This document shows positions 1 through 9,318 of a stretch of 64,000 nt of DNA, piece after piece. The translations under genes were made by a program, and so were the position numbers. Within the stretch, counting starts at the first letter, position 1; each line of letters opens with the position of its first letter. This DNA comes from Flavimobilis massiliensis (GTDB lineage Bacteria > Actinomycetota > Actinomycetes > Actinomycetales > Cellulomonadaceae), in assembly GCF_900240335.1 (NCBI RefSeq), contig NZ_LT964979.1:868001-932000 (forward strand), read 5' to 3'. The notes beneath the pieces are model-generated. The model did no database searches and was not told the DNA's origin. It worked only from the letters and a program-made list of their open reading frames with translations.

Positions 1-701
1 CAGATGTCGCGCAGTGCGTCAGGGCCGCCCGTCGCAGAGTCGTCGTCGGCCGCGTCAACGAGCGCCTCGACGACGACGCGCACCGCGGCGTCACCGCCGA
101 GCCCACGCCGCCAGCGCTTCTTGAGGGAGCCGCGCGCGTACGCCGCGCCCGAGCCCACCGCGTGGTGGTCCTGCTCCTCGTAACGGCCGCCCGTGACGTC
201 GTAGGAGACGATGCGGCCGCGCCCGACCTCCGGGTCGAGCCCCGCGAGGAGCGGCACGACCGCGAGCCCGCGCAGCGCGAGCCCGAGCTGCGAGCGAAGC
301 ATCGTCGCGAGGCGGTTCGCCTTGCCGTCGAACGACAACTGGCGTCCCTCGATCTTCTCGTAGTGCTCGAGCTCGAGCTGGAAGAGACGCACGAGCTCGA
401 GCGCGAGACCGGCCGAGCCCGCGATGCCGACGACCGCGTGCTCGTCCGCCGGGAAGACCTTCTCGATGTCGCGGCTCGCGATGTGCGTCCCGGCCGTCGC
501 GCGGCGGTCGCCCGCCATGACGACGCCACCGTCGAACGTCGCGGCGACGATCGTCGTGCCATGCGGCACGCCCTCGACGATGCCTTCACCACCGGCCGAG
601 CCCGGCAGCAGGTGCGGGGCGTGCTCGGCGACGAAGTCGACGAACGACGACGAGCCCGGACGCCCGAAGGCCGCGGGGAGACGGGCGTGGTCCTGGGTCA
701 T
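1..701 (-). CDS. prcB: 20S proteasome beta subunit PrcB (3' end outside window)
   Basis: Catalytic beta subunit of the bacterial 20S core particle, which degrades pupylated proteins in the cytoplasm. From the ATG at 701 there is a propeptide of about 48 residues ending VPHG, followed by TTIVAATFDGG. The first Thr of that run (T49) is the N-terminal nucleophile exposed by self-cleavage, as in mycobacterial PrcB. GDRRATAG and the later GSGAAYARG stretch also fit the family. The gene runs off the window, so its C-terminus is missing; prcA would be expected just beyond. The start lies 7 bases after the pup stop, so the two are probably co-transcribed. Confidence 0.95.
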   Translation of the reverse strand, partial: MTQDHARLPAAFGRPGSSSFVDFVAEHAPHLLPGSAGGEGIVEGVPHGTTIVAATFDGGVVMAGDRRATAGTHIASRDIEKVFPADEHAVVGIAGSAGLALELVRLFQLELEHYEKIEGRQLSFDGKANRLATMLRSQLGLALRGLAVVPLLAGLDPEVGRGRIVSYDVTGGRYEEQDHHAVGSGAAYARGSLKKRWRRGLGGDAAVRVVVEALVDAADDDSATGGPDALRDI

Positions 702-708
702 CGGCGGA

Positions 709-939
709 TCACTCGCCACCCTTCTGGACGAAGCCACGCACGAAGCTCTCGGCATTCTGCTCGAGGACGTCGTCGATCGAGTCGAGCAGCGCGTCGACGT
801 CGGAGTCCTGCGCGCGCACCTGGGGCGCGGCGGGCGCCGGGGCGTCGTCCGCCGCCGGGTCGTGGGGCCTGCTGACGCGTTCCTGACCGGACAAGAGTTC
901 CTCCTGCGTGCGCGCGGATCGTTGCTCGTCCCATCTCAC
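709..939 (-). CDS. pup: Prokaryotic ubiquitin-like protein Pup
   Basis: Small (76 aa) disordered modifier that PafA attaches to substrate lysines to send them to the proteasome. The protein is acidic, has an EQN..SFVRGFVQKGG helix and ends in Gly-Gly-Glu directly before the stop. Because the last residue is already Glu, no deamidation by Dop is needed before ligation; many other actinobacteria encode Gly-Gly-Gln. The start is a GTG at 939 (a second GTG sits at 942); the ATG at 934 is out of frame. It lies between dop and prcB, the standard order. Confidence 0.93.
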   Translation of the reverse strand: MRWDEQRSARTQEELLSGQERVSRPHDPAADDAPAPAAPQVRAQDSDVDALLDSIDDVLEQNAESFVRGFVQKGGE

Positions 940-971
940 CACAGGTGGGGGTCCCCGCGGGCGTGCGTCCG

Positions 972-2606
972 CTACGCGAGGAGCGCCGCGAGGAACGCGC
1001 CGACGTCGTCGCCGTACGCGTCGAACAGCGGCCCGACCTGCGCCCGCGTCCCCTTGTGGGGGTCGAGCATCGGCACGCGCTGCAGCGCGGGCGCACCGGG
1101 GACGTCGAGGACGACCGAGTCCCAGCTCGCCGCGTCGAGGTGCGGCCCGAAGCGCGCGACGACCTCCCCGCGGAAGTACGCGCGCGTGCTCACCGGAGGG
1201 TGGTGCACGGCGTCCGTGACCTCGGCCTCCGTCGTCACCCGGTCGAGCGCACCCGCGGCGAGCAGCCTCTGGTAGACGCCCCGCTCGGGCCGGACGTCTG
1301 CCCACTGAAGGTCGAACGCCGCGAGCCGCGGGCTCCCCCAGCCGAGCCCCTCACGTTCACGCATGCGGTCGAGGAGCCGGTGCTTCGCGACCCACTCGAC
1401 ATCCCGCGCGCACTCCGCGAGCGACCGCCCAAGCCGGTCGAGGACGTCCTCCCACCGGTCGAGGATCTCGCGTGTCGCAGCGTCCGGCGGCCCGTCGACG
1501 TGCGCGACCTCGTGCGCCGCCGCGAGGTACGCACGCTGCACCTCGAGCGCCGTCGCCGTGCCACCCGTGCGCAGGCGCAGCGGCGTCCCGAGCTCGAGGT
1601 CACGGCTCACCGTGCGCACGTCGTCGACAGGGTCGCACAGCTGCAGGTCCGCGAGGCGCGCCGTCGCGGGGCCGAGCCGGTGGAGGTTCTCGGCGACCGC
1701 GAGCACGAGGCTCGCCGTGCCGATCTTCAGCAGTGTCGCGGTCTCGAGGAGGTTCGCGTCGCCGATGATGACGTGGAGCCTGCGCCACCGCTCGCGGTCC
1801 GCGTGCGGCTCGTCGCGCGTGTTGATGATGGGGCGTCGCAGCGTCGTCTCGAGGCCGACCTCGGCCTCCATGAAGTCCGCGCGCTGGGAGAGCTGGAACC
1901 CCGCCTCCTCGCCGTGCTGGCCGAGGCCGACGCGACCCGAGCCGACGACGACCTGCCGCGTGACGAAGAACGGCGTGAGGACGTCGACGAGGGTGTCGAA
2001 CGGCACCGCGCGGTCGACGAGGAAGTTCTCGTGCGTGCCGTAGCTCGCACCCTTGCCGTCGCCGTTGTTCTTGTAGAGGTCGACGTCGATGCCCGCGGAC
2101 GCGAGCTCGCGCGCCGCGCGCAGCATGACTCGCTCGCCGGCGACGTCCCACACGACGGCCTCGCGCGGCGTGAGGACCTCAGGCGCCGAGTACTCGGGGT
2201 GCGCGTGGTCGACGTAAAGGCGCGCGCCGTTCGTGAGGATCGCGTTCGACGTGCTGGGGTCGTCGTAGAGCGGCGTCGTCGGCCGCGCGATGCCCGTCAC
2301 CGGACCTGCGACGACGGAGTCGCCCGCGTCCGCGTCACCGGCAGGGACGTCGCCCGACGGCGCCGGCCGCGACGGGTCGTCGGTGAGCAGCGACGGGTGC
2401 GCCGCCGCCCGCTCGAGGTGGAAGCCGCGGGCGTCCGCGAGCGGGTCCTCGTCGAGGTAGTCCCAGCGCGGCGGCCGCGGCAGCTCGGCGAGCGCCCGGT
2501 ACGCGTTGACGACCTGCGACGACATGAGGATCGCGTTGGCCCCGGGGTTGCCCGGGGACACGACCCCGTACTCGGTCTCGATCCCGACGACGCGCGTGAC
2601 TCCCAC
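972..2606 (-). CDS. dop: Depupylase / Pup deamidase Dop
   Basis: Carboxylate-amine ligase-like enzyme (544 aa) that removes Pup from substrates and, where needed, deamidates Pup. The N-terminus GIETEYGVVSPGNPGANAI carries the Mg-binding glutamate region, and RWDYLDEDPLADARGF is typical of Dop rather than of its paralogue PafA. A Pro/Gly/Asp-rich insert at about residues 80-105 occupies the position of the Dop-loop. Its place between arc and pup supports Dop, since pafA usually lies further away. With Pup ending in Glu, the enzyme probably acts only as a depupylase here (inference). Confidence 0.92.
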   Translation of the reverse strand: MGVTRVVGIETEYGVVSPGNPGANAILMSSQVVNAYRALAELPRPPRWDYLDEDPLADARGFHLERAAAHPSLLTDDPSRPAPSGDVPAGDADAGDSVVAGPVTGIARPTTPLYDDPSTSNAILTNGARLYVDHAHPEYSAPEVLTPREAVVWDVAGERVMLRAARELASAGIDVDLYKNNGDGKGASYGTHENFLVDRAVPFDTLVDVLTPFFVTRQVVVGSGRVGLGQHGEEAGFQLSQRADFMEAEVGLETTLRRPIINTRDEPHADRERWRRLHVIIGDANLLETATLLKIGTASLVLAVAENLHRLGPATARLADLQLCDPVDDVRTVSRDLELGTPLRLRTGGTATALEVQRAYLAAAHEVAHVDGPPDAATREILDRWEDVLDRLGRSLAECARDVEWVAKHRLLDRMREREGLGWGSPRLAAFDLQWADVRPERGVYQRLLAAGALDRVTTEAEVTDAVHHPPVSTRAYFRGEVVARFGPHLDAASWDSVVLDVPGAPALQRVPMLDPHKGTRAQVGPLFDAYGDDVGAFLAALLA

Positions 2607-2629
2607 GTGCGACCTGCCCTTCGGCGTGC

Positions 2630-4252
2630 TCAGAGGTATTGGCCCGTCGGGCTCGTCGCCTCGACGGGGCGGGCCTGGTTCTCGGTGCCCTGCTTCTCGT
2701 CCTGGACGATCGTTCGGATGAAGACGATCCGCTCGCCCTTGCGTCCGGACACCCGCGCCCAGTCGTCAGGGTTCGTCGTCGACGGCAGGTCCTCGTTCTC
2801 CCGGAGCTCCTCGCCAAGCGAACGCAGCAGGTGGTCGACGCGCAGACCGCGCTCGCCCGAGGCGAGCAGGTCCTTGATCGCGTGCTTCTTCGCGCGGTCG
2901 ACGACGTTCTGGATCATGGCGCCCGACGCGAAGTCCCGGAAGTAGAGGACCTCCTTGTCGCCGCTCGCGTACGTCACCTCGATGAAGCGGTTCGCGTCGT
3001 CGGTCGCGTACATGCGCTCGACGGTGCGCTGGATCATCCCCGTGACGGTCGCGGCCGCGTCACCACCGTGCTCGGCGAGGTCGTCCGCGTGGAGCGGCAG
3101 GTCCGGGGTGAGGTACTTGCCGAAGATCTCGCGCGCGCCCTCGGCGTCCGGACGCTCGACACGGATCTTCACGTCGAGCCGCCCGGGCCGCAGGATCGCC
3201 GGGTCGATCATGTCCTCGCGGTTCGACGCGCCAATGACGATGACGTTGTCGAGCCGCTCGACGCCGTCGATCTCGGCAAGGAGCTGCGGGACGATCGTCG
3301 TCTCGACGTCGGAGGACACGCCCGTGCCGCGCGTGCGGAAGAGCGACTCCATCTCGTCGAAGAACACGACGACGGGAGCGCCCTCGGTGGCCTTCTCGCG
3401 GGCCCGCGCGAAGATCGAACGGATGTGCCGCTCCGTCTCCCCCACGTACTTGTTGAGGAGCTCGGGGCCCTTGATGTTGAGGAAGTACGAGCGGACCTCG
3501 CCACCGCCCTCGCGCGCCGCGACGAGTCGCGCGAGCGACGCCGCGACCGCCTTGGCGATGAGCGTCTTGCCGCAGCCGGGGGGTCCGTAGAGCAGGACGC
3601 CTTTGGGCGGGCGCAGCCCGTGCTCGCGGTAGAGGTCAGGGTGGTCGAACGGCAGCTCAACCGAGTCGCGGATCGTCTCGATCTGCGAGGCGAGCCCGCC
3701 GATGTCCTCGTAGGAGATGTCCGGCACCTCCTCGAGCACGAGCTCGGAGACCTCGGCCCGCGGCACGACCTCGAAGACGAACGCCGTACGCGTGTCCGCG
3801 ACGAGCGTGTCACCCACGCGCACACGCACTCCCTCGAGGGAGCCTGCGGCGCGCACCACGCGCTCGTCGTCCGAGCGTCCGACGACGACGAGACGCCCGT
3901 CGTCGAGCGTGTCCTTGACGGTGACGACCTCGCCGACCGGCTCGTAACCACCCGCGGAGACGACGACCATCGCCTCGTTGAGCGCGAGCTCCTGACCCGG
4001 GCGCAGCACCGCCGTGTCGATGCCCGGCCCGACGCCGAGGTGCATCTTGCGTCCCTGCTGGAGGACGACCACCGACGACGCGTCGACGGCCTCGACGAAG
4101 ACGCAGAACGTGCCCGGCGGGCGCGCGAGGTCCTCGAGCTGGGCGTTGAGCGTGACGATCTGCTCGCGCGCCCGAGTAAGGGCGTCGACGAGACGATCGT
4201 TGCGCGCGGCGAGCAGCGCGAGCTGGTCGTCGGGGCGGCCGGGCTCGGTCAT
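2630..4252 (-). CDS. arc: Proteasome-associated AAA ATPase Arc/Mpa
   Basis: Hexameric AAA+ unfoldase (540 aa) that binds Pup through its N-terminal coiled coil and threads substrates into the 20S core. A coiled coil (LALLAARNDRLVDALTRA) is followed by OB-fold segments to about residue 190. The AAA domain has Walker A GPPGCGKT near residue 225 and Walker B VVFFDEMES near residue 295. The C-terminus is GQYL, the motif that docks on the core and opens its gate. ATG at 4252 follows a clear AGGAGGT Shine-Dalgarno; the longer frame to 4411 has no family resemblance. Confidence 0.96.
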   Translation of the reverse strand: MTEPGRPDDQLALLAARNDRLVDALTRAREQIVTLNAQLEDLARPPGTFCVFVEAVDASSVVVLQQGRKMHLGVGPGIDTAVLRPGQELALNEAMVVVSAGGYEPVGEVVTVKDTLDDGRLVVVGRSDDERVVRAAGSLEGVRVRVGDTLVADTRTAFVFEVVPRAEVSELVLEEVPDISYEDIGGLASQIETIRDSVELPFDHPDLYREHGLRPPKGVLLYGPPGCGKTLIAKAVAASLARLVAAREGGGEVRSYFLNIKGPELLNKYVGETERHIRSIFARAREKATEGAPVVVFFDEMESLFRTRGTGVSSDVETTIVPQLLAEIDGVERLDNVIVIGASNREDMIDPAILRPGRLDVKIRVERPDAEGAREIFGKYLTPDLPLHADDLAEHGGDAAATVTGMIQRTVERMYATDDANRFIEVTYASGDKEVLYFRDFASGAMIQNVVDRAKKHAIKDLLASGERGLRVDHLLRSLGEELRENEDLPSTTNPDDWARVSGRKGERIVFIRTIVQDEKQGTENQARPVEATSPTGQYL

Positions 4253-4314
4253 CGTCGCACCTCCTGCAGGGCACGGGCCGCCGGGCAGCGACCCTCTCCG
4301 TCCGACCCTAGTGC

Positions 4315-5385
4315 TCAGTCCTCGGCGTCGGGCCCGCGTCCCACATCGCGACGGACGCGACGGATCTTCTTGTCCGAGACGGGACGCTCGCCGACGTCCT
4401 CGGGCGACCAATCGTCGGTCGTCGCGGGCGTGTAGCCCTTCGACGGGCGTCGCTTGCGCTCGGGCGCCTCGACGCCGTCCGCCATGCGGCGCGCCGTGAG
4501 GAGGAAGCCGGTGTGCCCGACCATGCGGTGGTTGGGGCGCACCGCGAGCCCCTCGAGGTGCCAGCCGCGGATCATCGTCTCGAAGGCCTCGGGCTCACCG
4601 AAACCACCGTGCGAGCGCAGGTCCTCCGCGAGCCGCGAGAGCTGCGTCGTCGTCGCGACATAGCAGACGAGCACGCCCCCGGGCGTGAGTGCTGTGTGGA
4701 CCTCGTCGATGTTCTCCCACGGCGCGAGCATGTCGAGGACGACGCGGTCGACCTCGCCCGGCCCCACGACGAGCGGGAGCGTCGGCGCGAGGTCGCCGAC
4801 CGTGAGCGACCACGCGGGGTGCGGCCCGCCGAAGAACTGCTCGACGTTGCCACGCGCGATCTGTGCGAAGTCCTCGCGCCGCTCGATCGAGTGGACCGAT
4901 CCGGAGTCGCCGACGGCGCGCAGGAGCGAGAGCGTGAGCGCACCCGAGCCGACACCCGCCTCGATGACGCGCGCACCCGGGAAGATGTCCGCCATCGCGA
5001 CGATCTGGCCCGCGTCCTTGGGGTAGACGACCGCCGCGCCCCGCGGCATCGAGAGCGTGTAATCACTCAGCAAAGGACGGAGCGCAAGGTACTCGACTCC
5101 CGAGGTCGTCATGACGACCGAACCCTCGGGAGCACCGATGACGTCGTCGTGGCGGAAGTAGCCGCGGTGCGTGTGGAACTGGCCGCCCACCTTGAGGACG
5201 ACCGTGTGGAGCTTGCCCTTAGGGTCAGTGAGCTGGACTCGCTCGCCCGCGCGGAAGGGGCCGCGGCGGACGGCCGCTCCCGTGGCCTCCACCGCGGGAT
5301 CCGCGACGGGGCGGACGAGCGCGCGGGGCGTGGCGTCGTCAGTCGTGGCGGGGATCTCGGTCGGGGTGGGGTTCGCGTCGGTCAC
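4315..5385 (-). CDS. trmI: tRNA (adenine(58)-N1)-methyltransferase TrmI
   Basis: SAM-dependent methyltransferase making m1A58 in the T-loop of tRNAs. An N-terminal beta-barrel region (GPFRAGERVQLTDPKGKLHTVVL, FHTHRGYFRHDDVIG) precedes the Rossmann fold with the SAM motif VIEAGVGSGALTLSLLRAVG and the acidic motif VHSIERRE. About 356 aa from a GTG at 5385, which begins 11 bases after the protease stop; no strong Shine-Dalgarno is visible, so translational coupling is likely. The C-terminal tail is basic and rich in Arg. The trmI-arc order is conserved in actinobacteria. Confidence 0.93.
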   Translation of the reverse strand: MTDANPTPTEIPATTDDATPRALVRPVADPAVEATGAAVRRGPFRAGERVQLTDPKGKLHTVVLKVGGQFHTHRGYFRHDDVIGAPEGSVVMTTSGVEYLALRPLLSDYTLSMPRGAAVVYPKDAGQIVAMADIFPGARVIEAGVGSGALTLSLLRAVGDSGSVHSIERREDFAQIARGNVEQFFGGPHPAWSLTVGDLAPTLPLVVGPGEVDRVVLDMLAPWENIDEVHTALTPGGVLVCYVATTTQLSRLAEDLRSHGGFGEPEAFETMIRGWHLEGLAVRPNHRMVGHTGFLLTARRMADGVEAPERKRRPSKGYTPATTDDWSPEDVGERPVSDKKIRRVRRDVGRGPDAED

Positions 5386-5396
5386 GAGGCAGGAGT

Positions 5397-6614
5397 CTAG
5401 TTGTCCTGCGGCCGATCGCTGCGCGGCGTCCGGCGCGAGGGCGCGCGGAGCGCCGCGACGACCTCCGCGACGACGATGAGCCCGACGACGCGCCCGTGGC
5501 GCACGGCGACGATCACCGGAGCGTCCGCGACCGCACGGACCGCGTCGAAGAGGTCGAGCCCCGTGAGGGACGCGTCGACGGGAGCCGCTGGCGCGAGCGC
5601 GGTCGCGACCTCGAGCACGTGACCCTCGCGACGCTCGGCGAGCGCGGCGCCGTCGGCCCACGCGATCGGGCGGCCGAGGGCGTCGGGCACGACGACCGCA
5701 CGCACCCCGTCCGCGAGGAGCGTCGAGAGCGCGTCGTCAATCGTCGCGTCCGGCGCGACGACCGTGACGGGACGCACGAGCTTCGCCGGGTCGAGCGTCG
5801 CCACCCGCGCCGCCGGCACGGCGGACGCGGCAGCGCGGCCGGCTCCGTGCCAGACGAGCACCGCGAGGACGAGGCCCCACACGAGGACGGGCGGGGGCGG
5901 CGAGCTCCGCGCGAGCAGCCACCACGCGACGAGGACCGCGACGATCGCGACCGCGATGCCGTACCCGCTCGCCGCTGCGACGCGCGTCGCGGTCGCACGA
6001 TCCCGGGTGAGCCGCCACACGACGGCCTCGAGAGCCGCACCGCCGTCGTAGGGCAGCGCGGGCACGAGGTTGACGACGGCGACGACACCGTTCGCCCCAG
6101 CACCCGCGAGAAACACCTGGACGACGACGAAGCCCCCTGCGGTCGTCGCCGTCGTGCCGAGCGCGGCCGCGAGACCGCCGAGCGCGAGGGCGAGCGCGAC
6201 GTTGACGGCCGGACCCGCGAGGGCGGTGAGCAGGTGGCTGCGCGGCGTCGTGCCGCGCGGATCGTACGTCGTGCGGCCGCCCCAGGCGGTGAGCGTCACG
6301 GACCGCACGGCATGGCCGTGCCCCCGCGCGACGAGCGCGTGCGCGACCTCGTGGAGCGCGACCGAGCCGAGCAGGAGGACGACGAACGCCACGGTCATGA
6401 GCGCGACGACCGCGCCCGTCGGCAGACTGACCGCCGCGAGCCCGTCGAGCGGGTGGGCGACCCGTGTCGCGGTCGGCACGTAGACCGCGGCGAGCGCGAG
6501 CGCCCCGAACGGCCACCACGCGTCGACGACGACGGGCGCACCAGCGACACGTCCGACGACGAACCCTCCGGACGGACGGCTGCCCCCACCCCGGGTCCCG
6601 CTGCGTTCCTCCAC
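5397..6614 (-). CDS. Site-2 protease-like membrane metalloprotease (M50) with two CBS domains
   Basis: Integral membrane zinc protease of the SpoIVFB subgroup of M50. The zinc motif HEVAH is near residue 87 inside a hydrophobic segment, and the second motif NLVPALPYDGG lies further on and supplies the third ligand. Several other membrane segments surround these. Residues from about 280 form a CBS pair (RPVTVVAPDATIDDALSTLL and a second repeat), a nucleotide-sensing module common in this subgroup. The GTG at 6614 is preceded by TAGTCT seven bases upstream and no Shine-Dalgarno, consistent with a leaderless mRNA. The substrate is unknown. It diverges from the RecB-like gene. Confidence 0.85.
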   Translation of the reverse strand: MEERSGTRGGGSRPSGGFVVGRVAGAPVVVDAWWPFGALALAAVYVPTATRVAHPLDGLAAVSLPTGAVVALMTVAFVVLLLGSVALHEVAHALVARGHGHAVRSVTLTAWGGRTTYDPRGTTPRSHLLTALAGPAVNVALALALGGLAAALGTTATTAGGFVVVQVFLAGAGANGVVAVVNLVPALPYDGGAALEAVVWRLTRDRATATRVAAASGYGIAVAIVAVLVAWWLLARSSPPPPVLVWGLVLAVLVWHGAGRAAASAVPAARVATLDPAKLVRPVTVVAPDATIDDALSTLLADGVRAVVVPDALGRPIAWADGAALAERREGHVLEVATALAPAAPVDASLTGLDLFDAVRAVADAPVIVAVRHGRVVGLIVVAEVVAALRAPSRRTPRSDRPQDN

Positions 6615-6667
6615 AGGGAGCAGACTAGGCGCACCCGGGTGTCCGACCCGAACCCTAGGGTGGAGGC

Positions 6668-7516
6668 ATGACCCCTTCCGCCCCCGTCGACACGCCCCGT
6701 ACGCGCCGTGCGCCCGCGCTCTCACCGTCGCGCGCGAACGACTACCAGCAGTGCCCGCTGCTCTTCCGGCTCCGGACGATCGACCGCGTCCCGGAGGCGC
6801 CGAGCCCGGCCGCGGCCCGCGGGACGCTCGTGCACTCGGTTCTCGAGGGGATCTTCGACGTCCCGGCCGCGGAGCGCACGCCGGGGCTCGCGCTCGAGCT
6901 GCTCCCCCGCGCCTGGGACGACCTGCGGGAGCGTCGTCCCGAGTACGCGGGGATGTTCGACGACGACGCGGCGGTCGACGCCTGGCTCGGCTCGGCGCGT
7001 GCGCTCGTCGAGCGGTACTTCACGCTCGAGGACCCGATGCGGCTCGAGCCCCGGGCGCGGGAGATCACGCTCGAGGCCCGGCTCGAGGGCGGCCCGCTGC
7101 TACGTGGCATCGTCGACCGCGTCGACGTCGCACCCGACGGCGCGGTGCGGATCGTCGACTACAAGACTGGCAAGGCACCGCGCCCGCAGTACGGCGAGTC
7201 GGTCGCGTTCCAGATGCGCTTCTACGCGCTCGTTGTCCTGCTCTCACGCGGCACGATGCCCGCGATGCTGCAGCTCGTGTTCCTCGGTGACGGGCAGGTC
7301 CAGCGGAACGTGCCGACGCCCGGGGACCTCGAGCGCACGGAGGCGAAGATCCGCGCGGTGTGGGACGCGATCGTCCGGGACGCGCAGGAGGGCGAGTTCC
7401 GGCCGAGGACGAGCAAGCTGTGCGACTGGTGCGCCCATAGGACGCTGTGCCCCGCGTTCGACGGAACGCCCCCGGAGTTCCCCGCCGGGGCGGTGCCGCT
7501 CACGCTCGGGATCTGA
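6668..7516 (+). CDS. RecB-family PD-(D/E)XK nuclease with Fe-S cysteines
   Basis: Stand-alone nuclease domain (282 aa) related to the C-terminal nuclease of RecB/AddB and to Cas4. It has SPSRANDYQQCPLLFRLR at the start, the catalytic IVDYKTGK near residue 163 with QMRFYAL after it, and CDWCAHRTLC near residues 251-260. One N-terminal Cys plus this trio is the usual 4Fe-4S ligand set. Orthologues sit beside trmI in mycobacteria, so this is a housekeeping gene and not part of a CRISPR locus. TAGGGT ends six bases before the ATG, suggesting a leaderless start. Its exact role is unknown. Confidence 0.88.
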   Translation: MTPSAPVDTPRTRRAPALSPSRANDYQQCPLLFRLRTIDRVPEAPSPAAARGTLVHSVLEGIFDVPAAERTPGLALELLPRAWDDLRERRPEYAGMFDDDAAVDAWLGSARALVERYFTLEDPMRLEPRAREITLEARLEGGPLLRGIVDRVDVAPDGAVRIVDYKTGKAPRPQYGESVAFQMRFYALVVLLSRGTMPAMLQLVFLGDGQVQRNVPTPGDLERTEAKIRAVWDAIVRDAQEGEFRPRTSKLCDWCAHRTLCPAFDGTPPEFPAGAVPLTLGI

Positions 7517-7534
7517 GCGCGTCGGCGGACGGTG

Positions 7535-8257
7535 CTACTCGTCGTCGCCGAGGTCGTCGACGATCCCGCCCGCAAGGACGTGGCCGAGCAGGCCGACGTC
7601 GAGCGTCTCGAGCGACCGGATCCGGCTGAGCCCGGGGTGCTGCACGACCGGCACGTGCCCGCGCACCGCGATCGTCGCGGCCCCCGAGGCGAGCGCCGAC
7701 GCGACACCGGGACGCGAGTCCTCGATCGCGACGCAGCGGGCCACGTCGACGCCGAGCAGCTCGGCCGCACGCAGGTAGGGCTCCGGGTCGGGCTTGCCGC
7801 GCTCGACCTCGTCGCCCGTGACGACGACGTCGAACGTTCCCGCGGGCAGGGCCTCGATGAGGTGCTCGACCATCTCGCGGTAGGACATCGTCACGAGCGC
7901 GCACGGCACCCCACGCTCACGGAGGTCGGCGAGGAGCTCGGCCGCACCGGGGCGCCACGGCACCTCGACCGCGAGCAATGCGGCGACACGACGCGTGAGG
8001 TCGTCCGCGATCTCCTCGCGCGAGAGAGCGACGCCGTGCTCCTGGAGGACGAGCGCGCTGTCGAGGAGGTTCATGCCGACGAGCTCGAGGCCCTGGGCGT
8101 CCGACCACGTGCCGCCGTGCTCGGCGACGAGCGCGGCCTCGGACGCGAGCCAGTAAGGCTCCGTGTCGATGATCGTGCCGTCCATGTCCCACAGCACGGC
8201 CTCGGGCACGAGCCCCGGGGCGTCGATGAGCGTGGGCGCGAGCGTCGCATCCTGCAC
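7535..8257 (-). CDS. HAD-superfamily phosphatase, beta-phosphoglucomutase-like
   Basis: Haloacid dehalogenase subfamily IA enzyme of 240 aa. Motif I WDMDGTIIDTE supplies the nucleophile and acid-base Asp pair, a helical cap domain follows, CALVTMSYRE fits motif II and VIEDSRPGVASALASGA fits motifs III/IV. This architecture suits a sugar-phosphate phosphatase or mutase, but the substrate cannot be read from sequence. A GTG start at 8257 follows AGGAGGT with 5-base spacing, one of the clearest ribosome sites in the window. It converges on the RecB-like gene with only 18 bases between stops. Confidence 0.85.
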   Translation of the reverse strand: MQDATLAPTLIDAPGLVPEAVLWDMDGTIIDTEPYWLASEAALVAEHGGTWSDAQGLELVGMNLLDSALVLQEHGVALSREEIADDLTRRVAALLAVEVPWRPGAAELLADLRERGVPCALVTMSYREMVEHLIEALPAGTFDVVVTGDEVERGKPDPEPYLRAAELLGVDVARCVAIEDSRPGVASALASGAATIAVRGHVPVVQHPGLSRIRSLETLDVGLLGHVLAGGIVDDLGDDE

Positions 8258-8433
8258 GTCCTACCTCCTCCTGCGGTCCCCCCGACCGCGTCACCCTCGC
8301 GACCCTAGCCCGGGTGCGGGGGGTCGGGAGCGGTTTCCCCACCCTGCGGACGGGCGACGTCGGTCACACCGGCGACGCGGTGGACATCGCCGGGCCACGG
8401 CACTCGACGCGGTCGACCGCCTAGGCTGGACGG

Positions 8434-9318
8434 ATGGACAGCACCGACCTTCGCGAGCAGCCCCCAGCGCGGGACACCGTCCTCGTCGCGGCCTTCGAGG
8501 GCTGGAACGACGCGGGCGGAGCCGCGACCGCGGCCGTCCTCCACCTCGTCGAGCACCTCGGCGCGACAAAGGTCGCCGACATCGACCCCGAGGAGTTCTA
8601 CGACTTTCAGGTCAACCGGCCCGTCGTCGCGACCGAGGAGGACGGCTCGCGCTCGCTCACGTGGCCGACAACGACGTTCGCGACCGTGACCGTCGGCACC
8701 CGTCGCCTCGTGCTCGTCCACGCGACGGAGCCGTCGATGCGCTGGCGCACGTACTGCGCCGAGGTCCTGCGCATCGCCGACTCGCTCGGCGTCGGCACGG
8801 TCGTCACGCTCGGCGGCCTCCTCGCCGACGTCCCGCACTCGCGCCCGATCCCCGTGACGGCCACGAGCGACGACCCGGCGACCCGCGCGATGGTCGACCT
8901 CCCGGCGAGCACGTACGAGGGGCCGACCGGCATCGTCGGCGTCCTCCAGGCCGCTGCGCGTACGCACGGCATGCACGGGTTCTCCGTGTGGGCCGCGATC
9001 CCCCACTACGTCGCGCACGGGCCGTCGCCCAAGGCGACGCTCGCGATCCTCTCGCGGCTCGAGGAGCTCCTCGGGATCACCGTGCCGCTCGGCGACCTCG
9101 TCGACGACGCACGCGCGTGGGAGGACGGCGTCGACGTCCTCGCGGGCGAGGACGAGGAGATCGCGGAGTACGTCGCGCAGCTCGAGGCGGCGAAGGACGC
9201 CGTCGACCTGCCGGAGGCGAGCGGCGACGCGATCGCGCGCGAGTTCGAGCGCTACCTGCGCCGTCGTGAGGACGGGAGAGGCGACGGGCCAGCTCGCCCG
9301 GGCGGTCCGGCAGCCTAG
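8434..9318 (+). CDS. PAC2 family protein (proteasome assembly chaperone-like)
   Basis: A 294-aa member of the PAC2 family, named after a eukaryotic proteasome assembly chaperone. Typical segments are VLVAAFEGWNDAGGAATAA, EEFYDFQVNRPVV and a GGLLADVPHSRP stretch. Actinobacteria carry one or two such proteins; a direct role in 20S assembly is not established for them, though the proteasome genes are close by. TAGGCT ends six bases before the ATG and no Shine-Dalgarno is present. The C-terminal 30 residues are charged and Gly/Pro-rich. Confidence 0.87.
   Translation: MDSTDLREQPPARDTVLVAAFEGWNDAGGAATAAVLHLVEHLGATKVADIDPEEFYDFQVNRPVVATEEDGSRSLTWPTTTFATVTVGTRRLVLVHATEPSMRWRTYCAEVLRIADSLGVGTVVTLGGLLADVPHSRPIPVTATSDDPATRAMVDLPASTYEGPTGIVGVLQAAARTHGMHGFSVWAAIPHYVAHGPSPKATLAILSRLEELLGITVPLGDLVDDARAWEDGVDVLAGEDEEIAEYVAQLEAAKDAVDLPEASGDAIAREFERYLRRREDGRGDGPARPGGPAA

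Noticed and set aside
945..2945. Plus-strand open frame of 666 codons
   Set aside because: Shadow of dop and the arc 3' end, which are unmistakable on the minus strand.
6668..7516. Cas4 of a CRISPR system
   Set aside because: The nuclease motifs and four Cys fit, but there are no other cas genes or repeats and the neighbourhood (trmI, proteasome) is the conserved housekeeping one.
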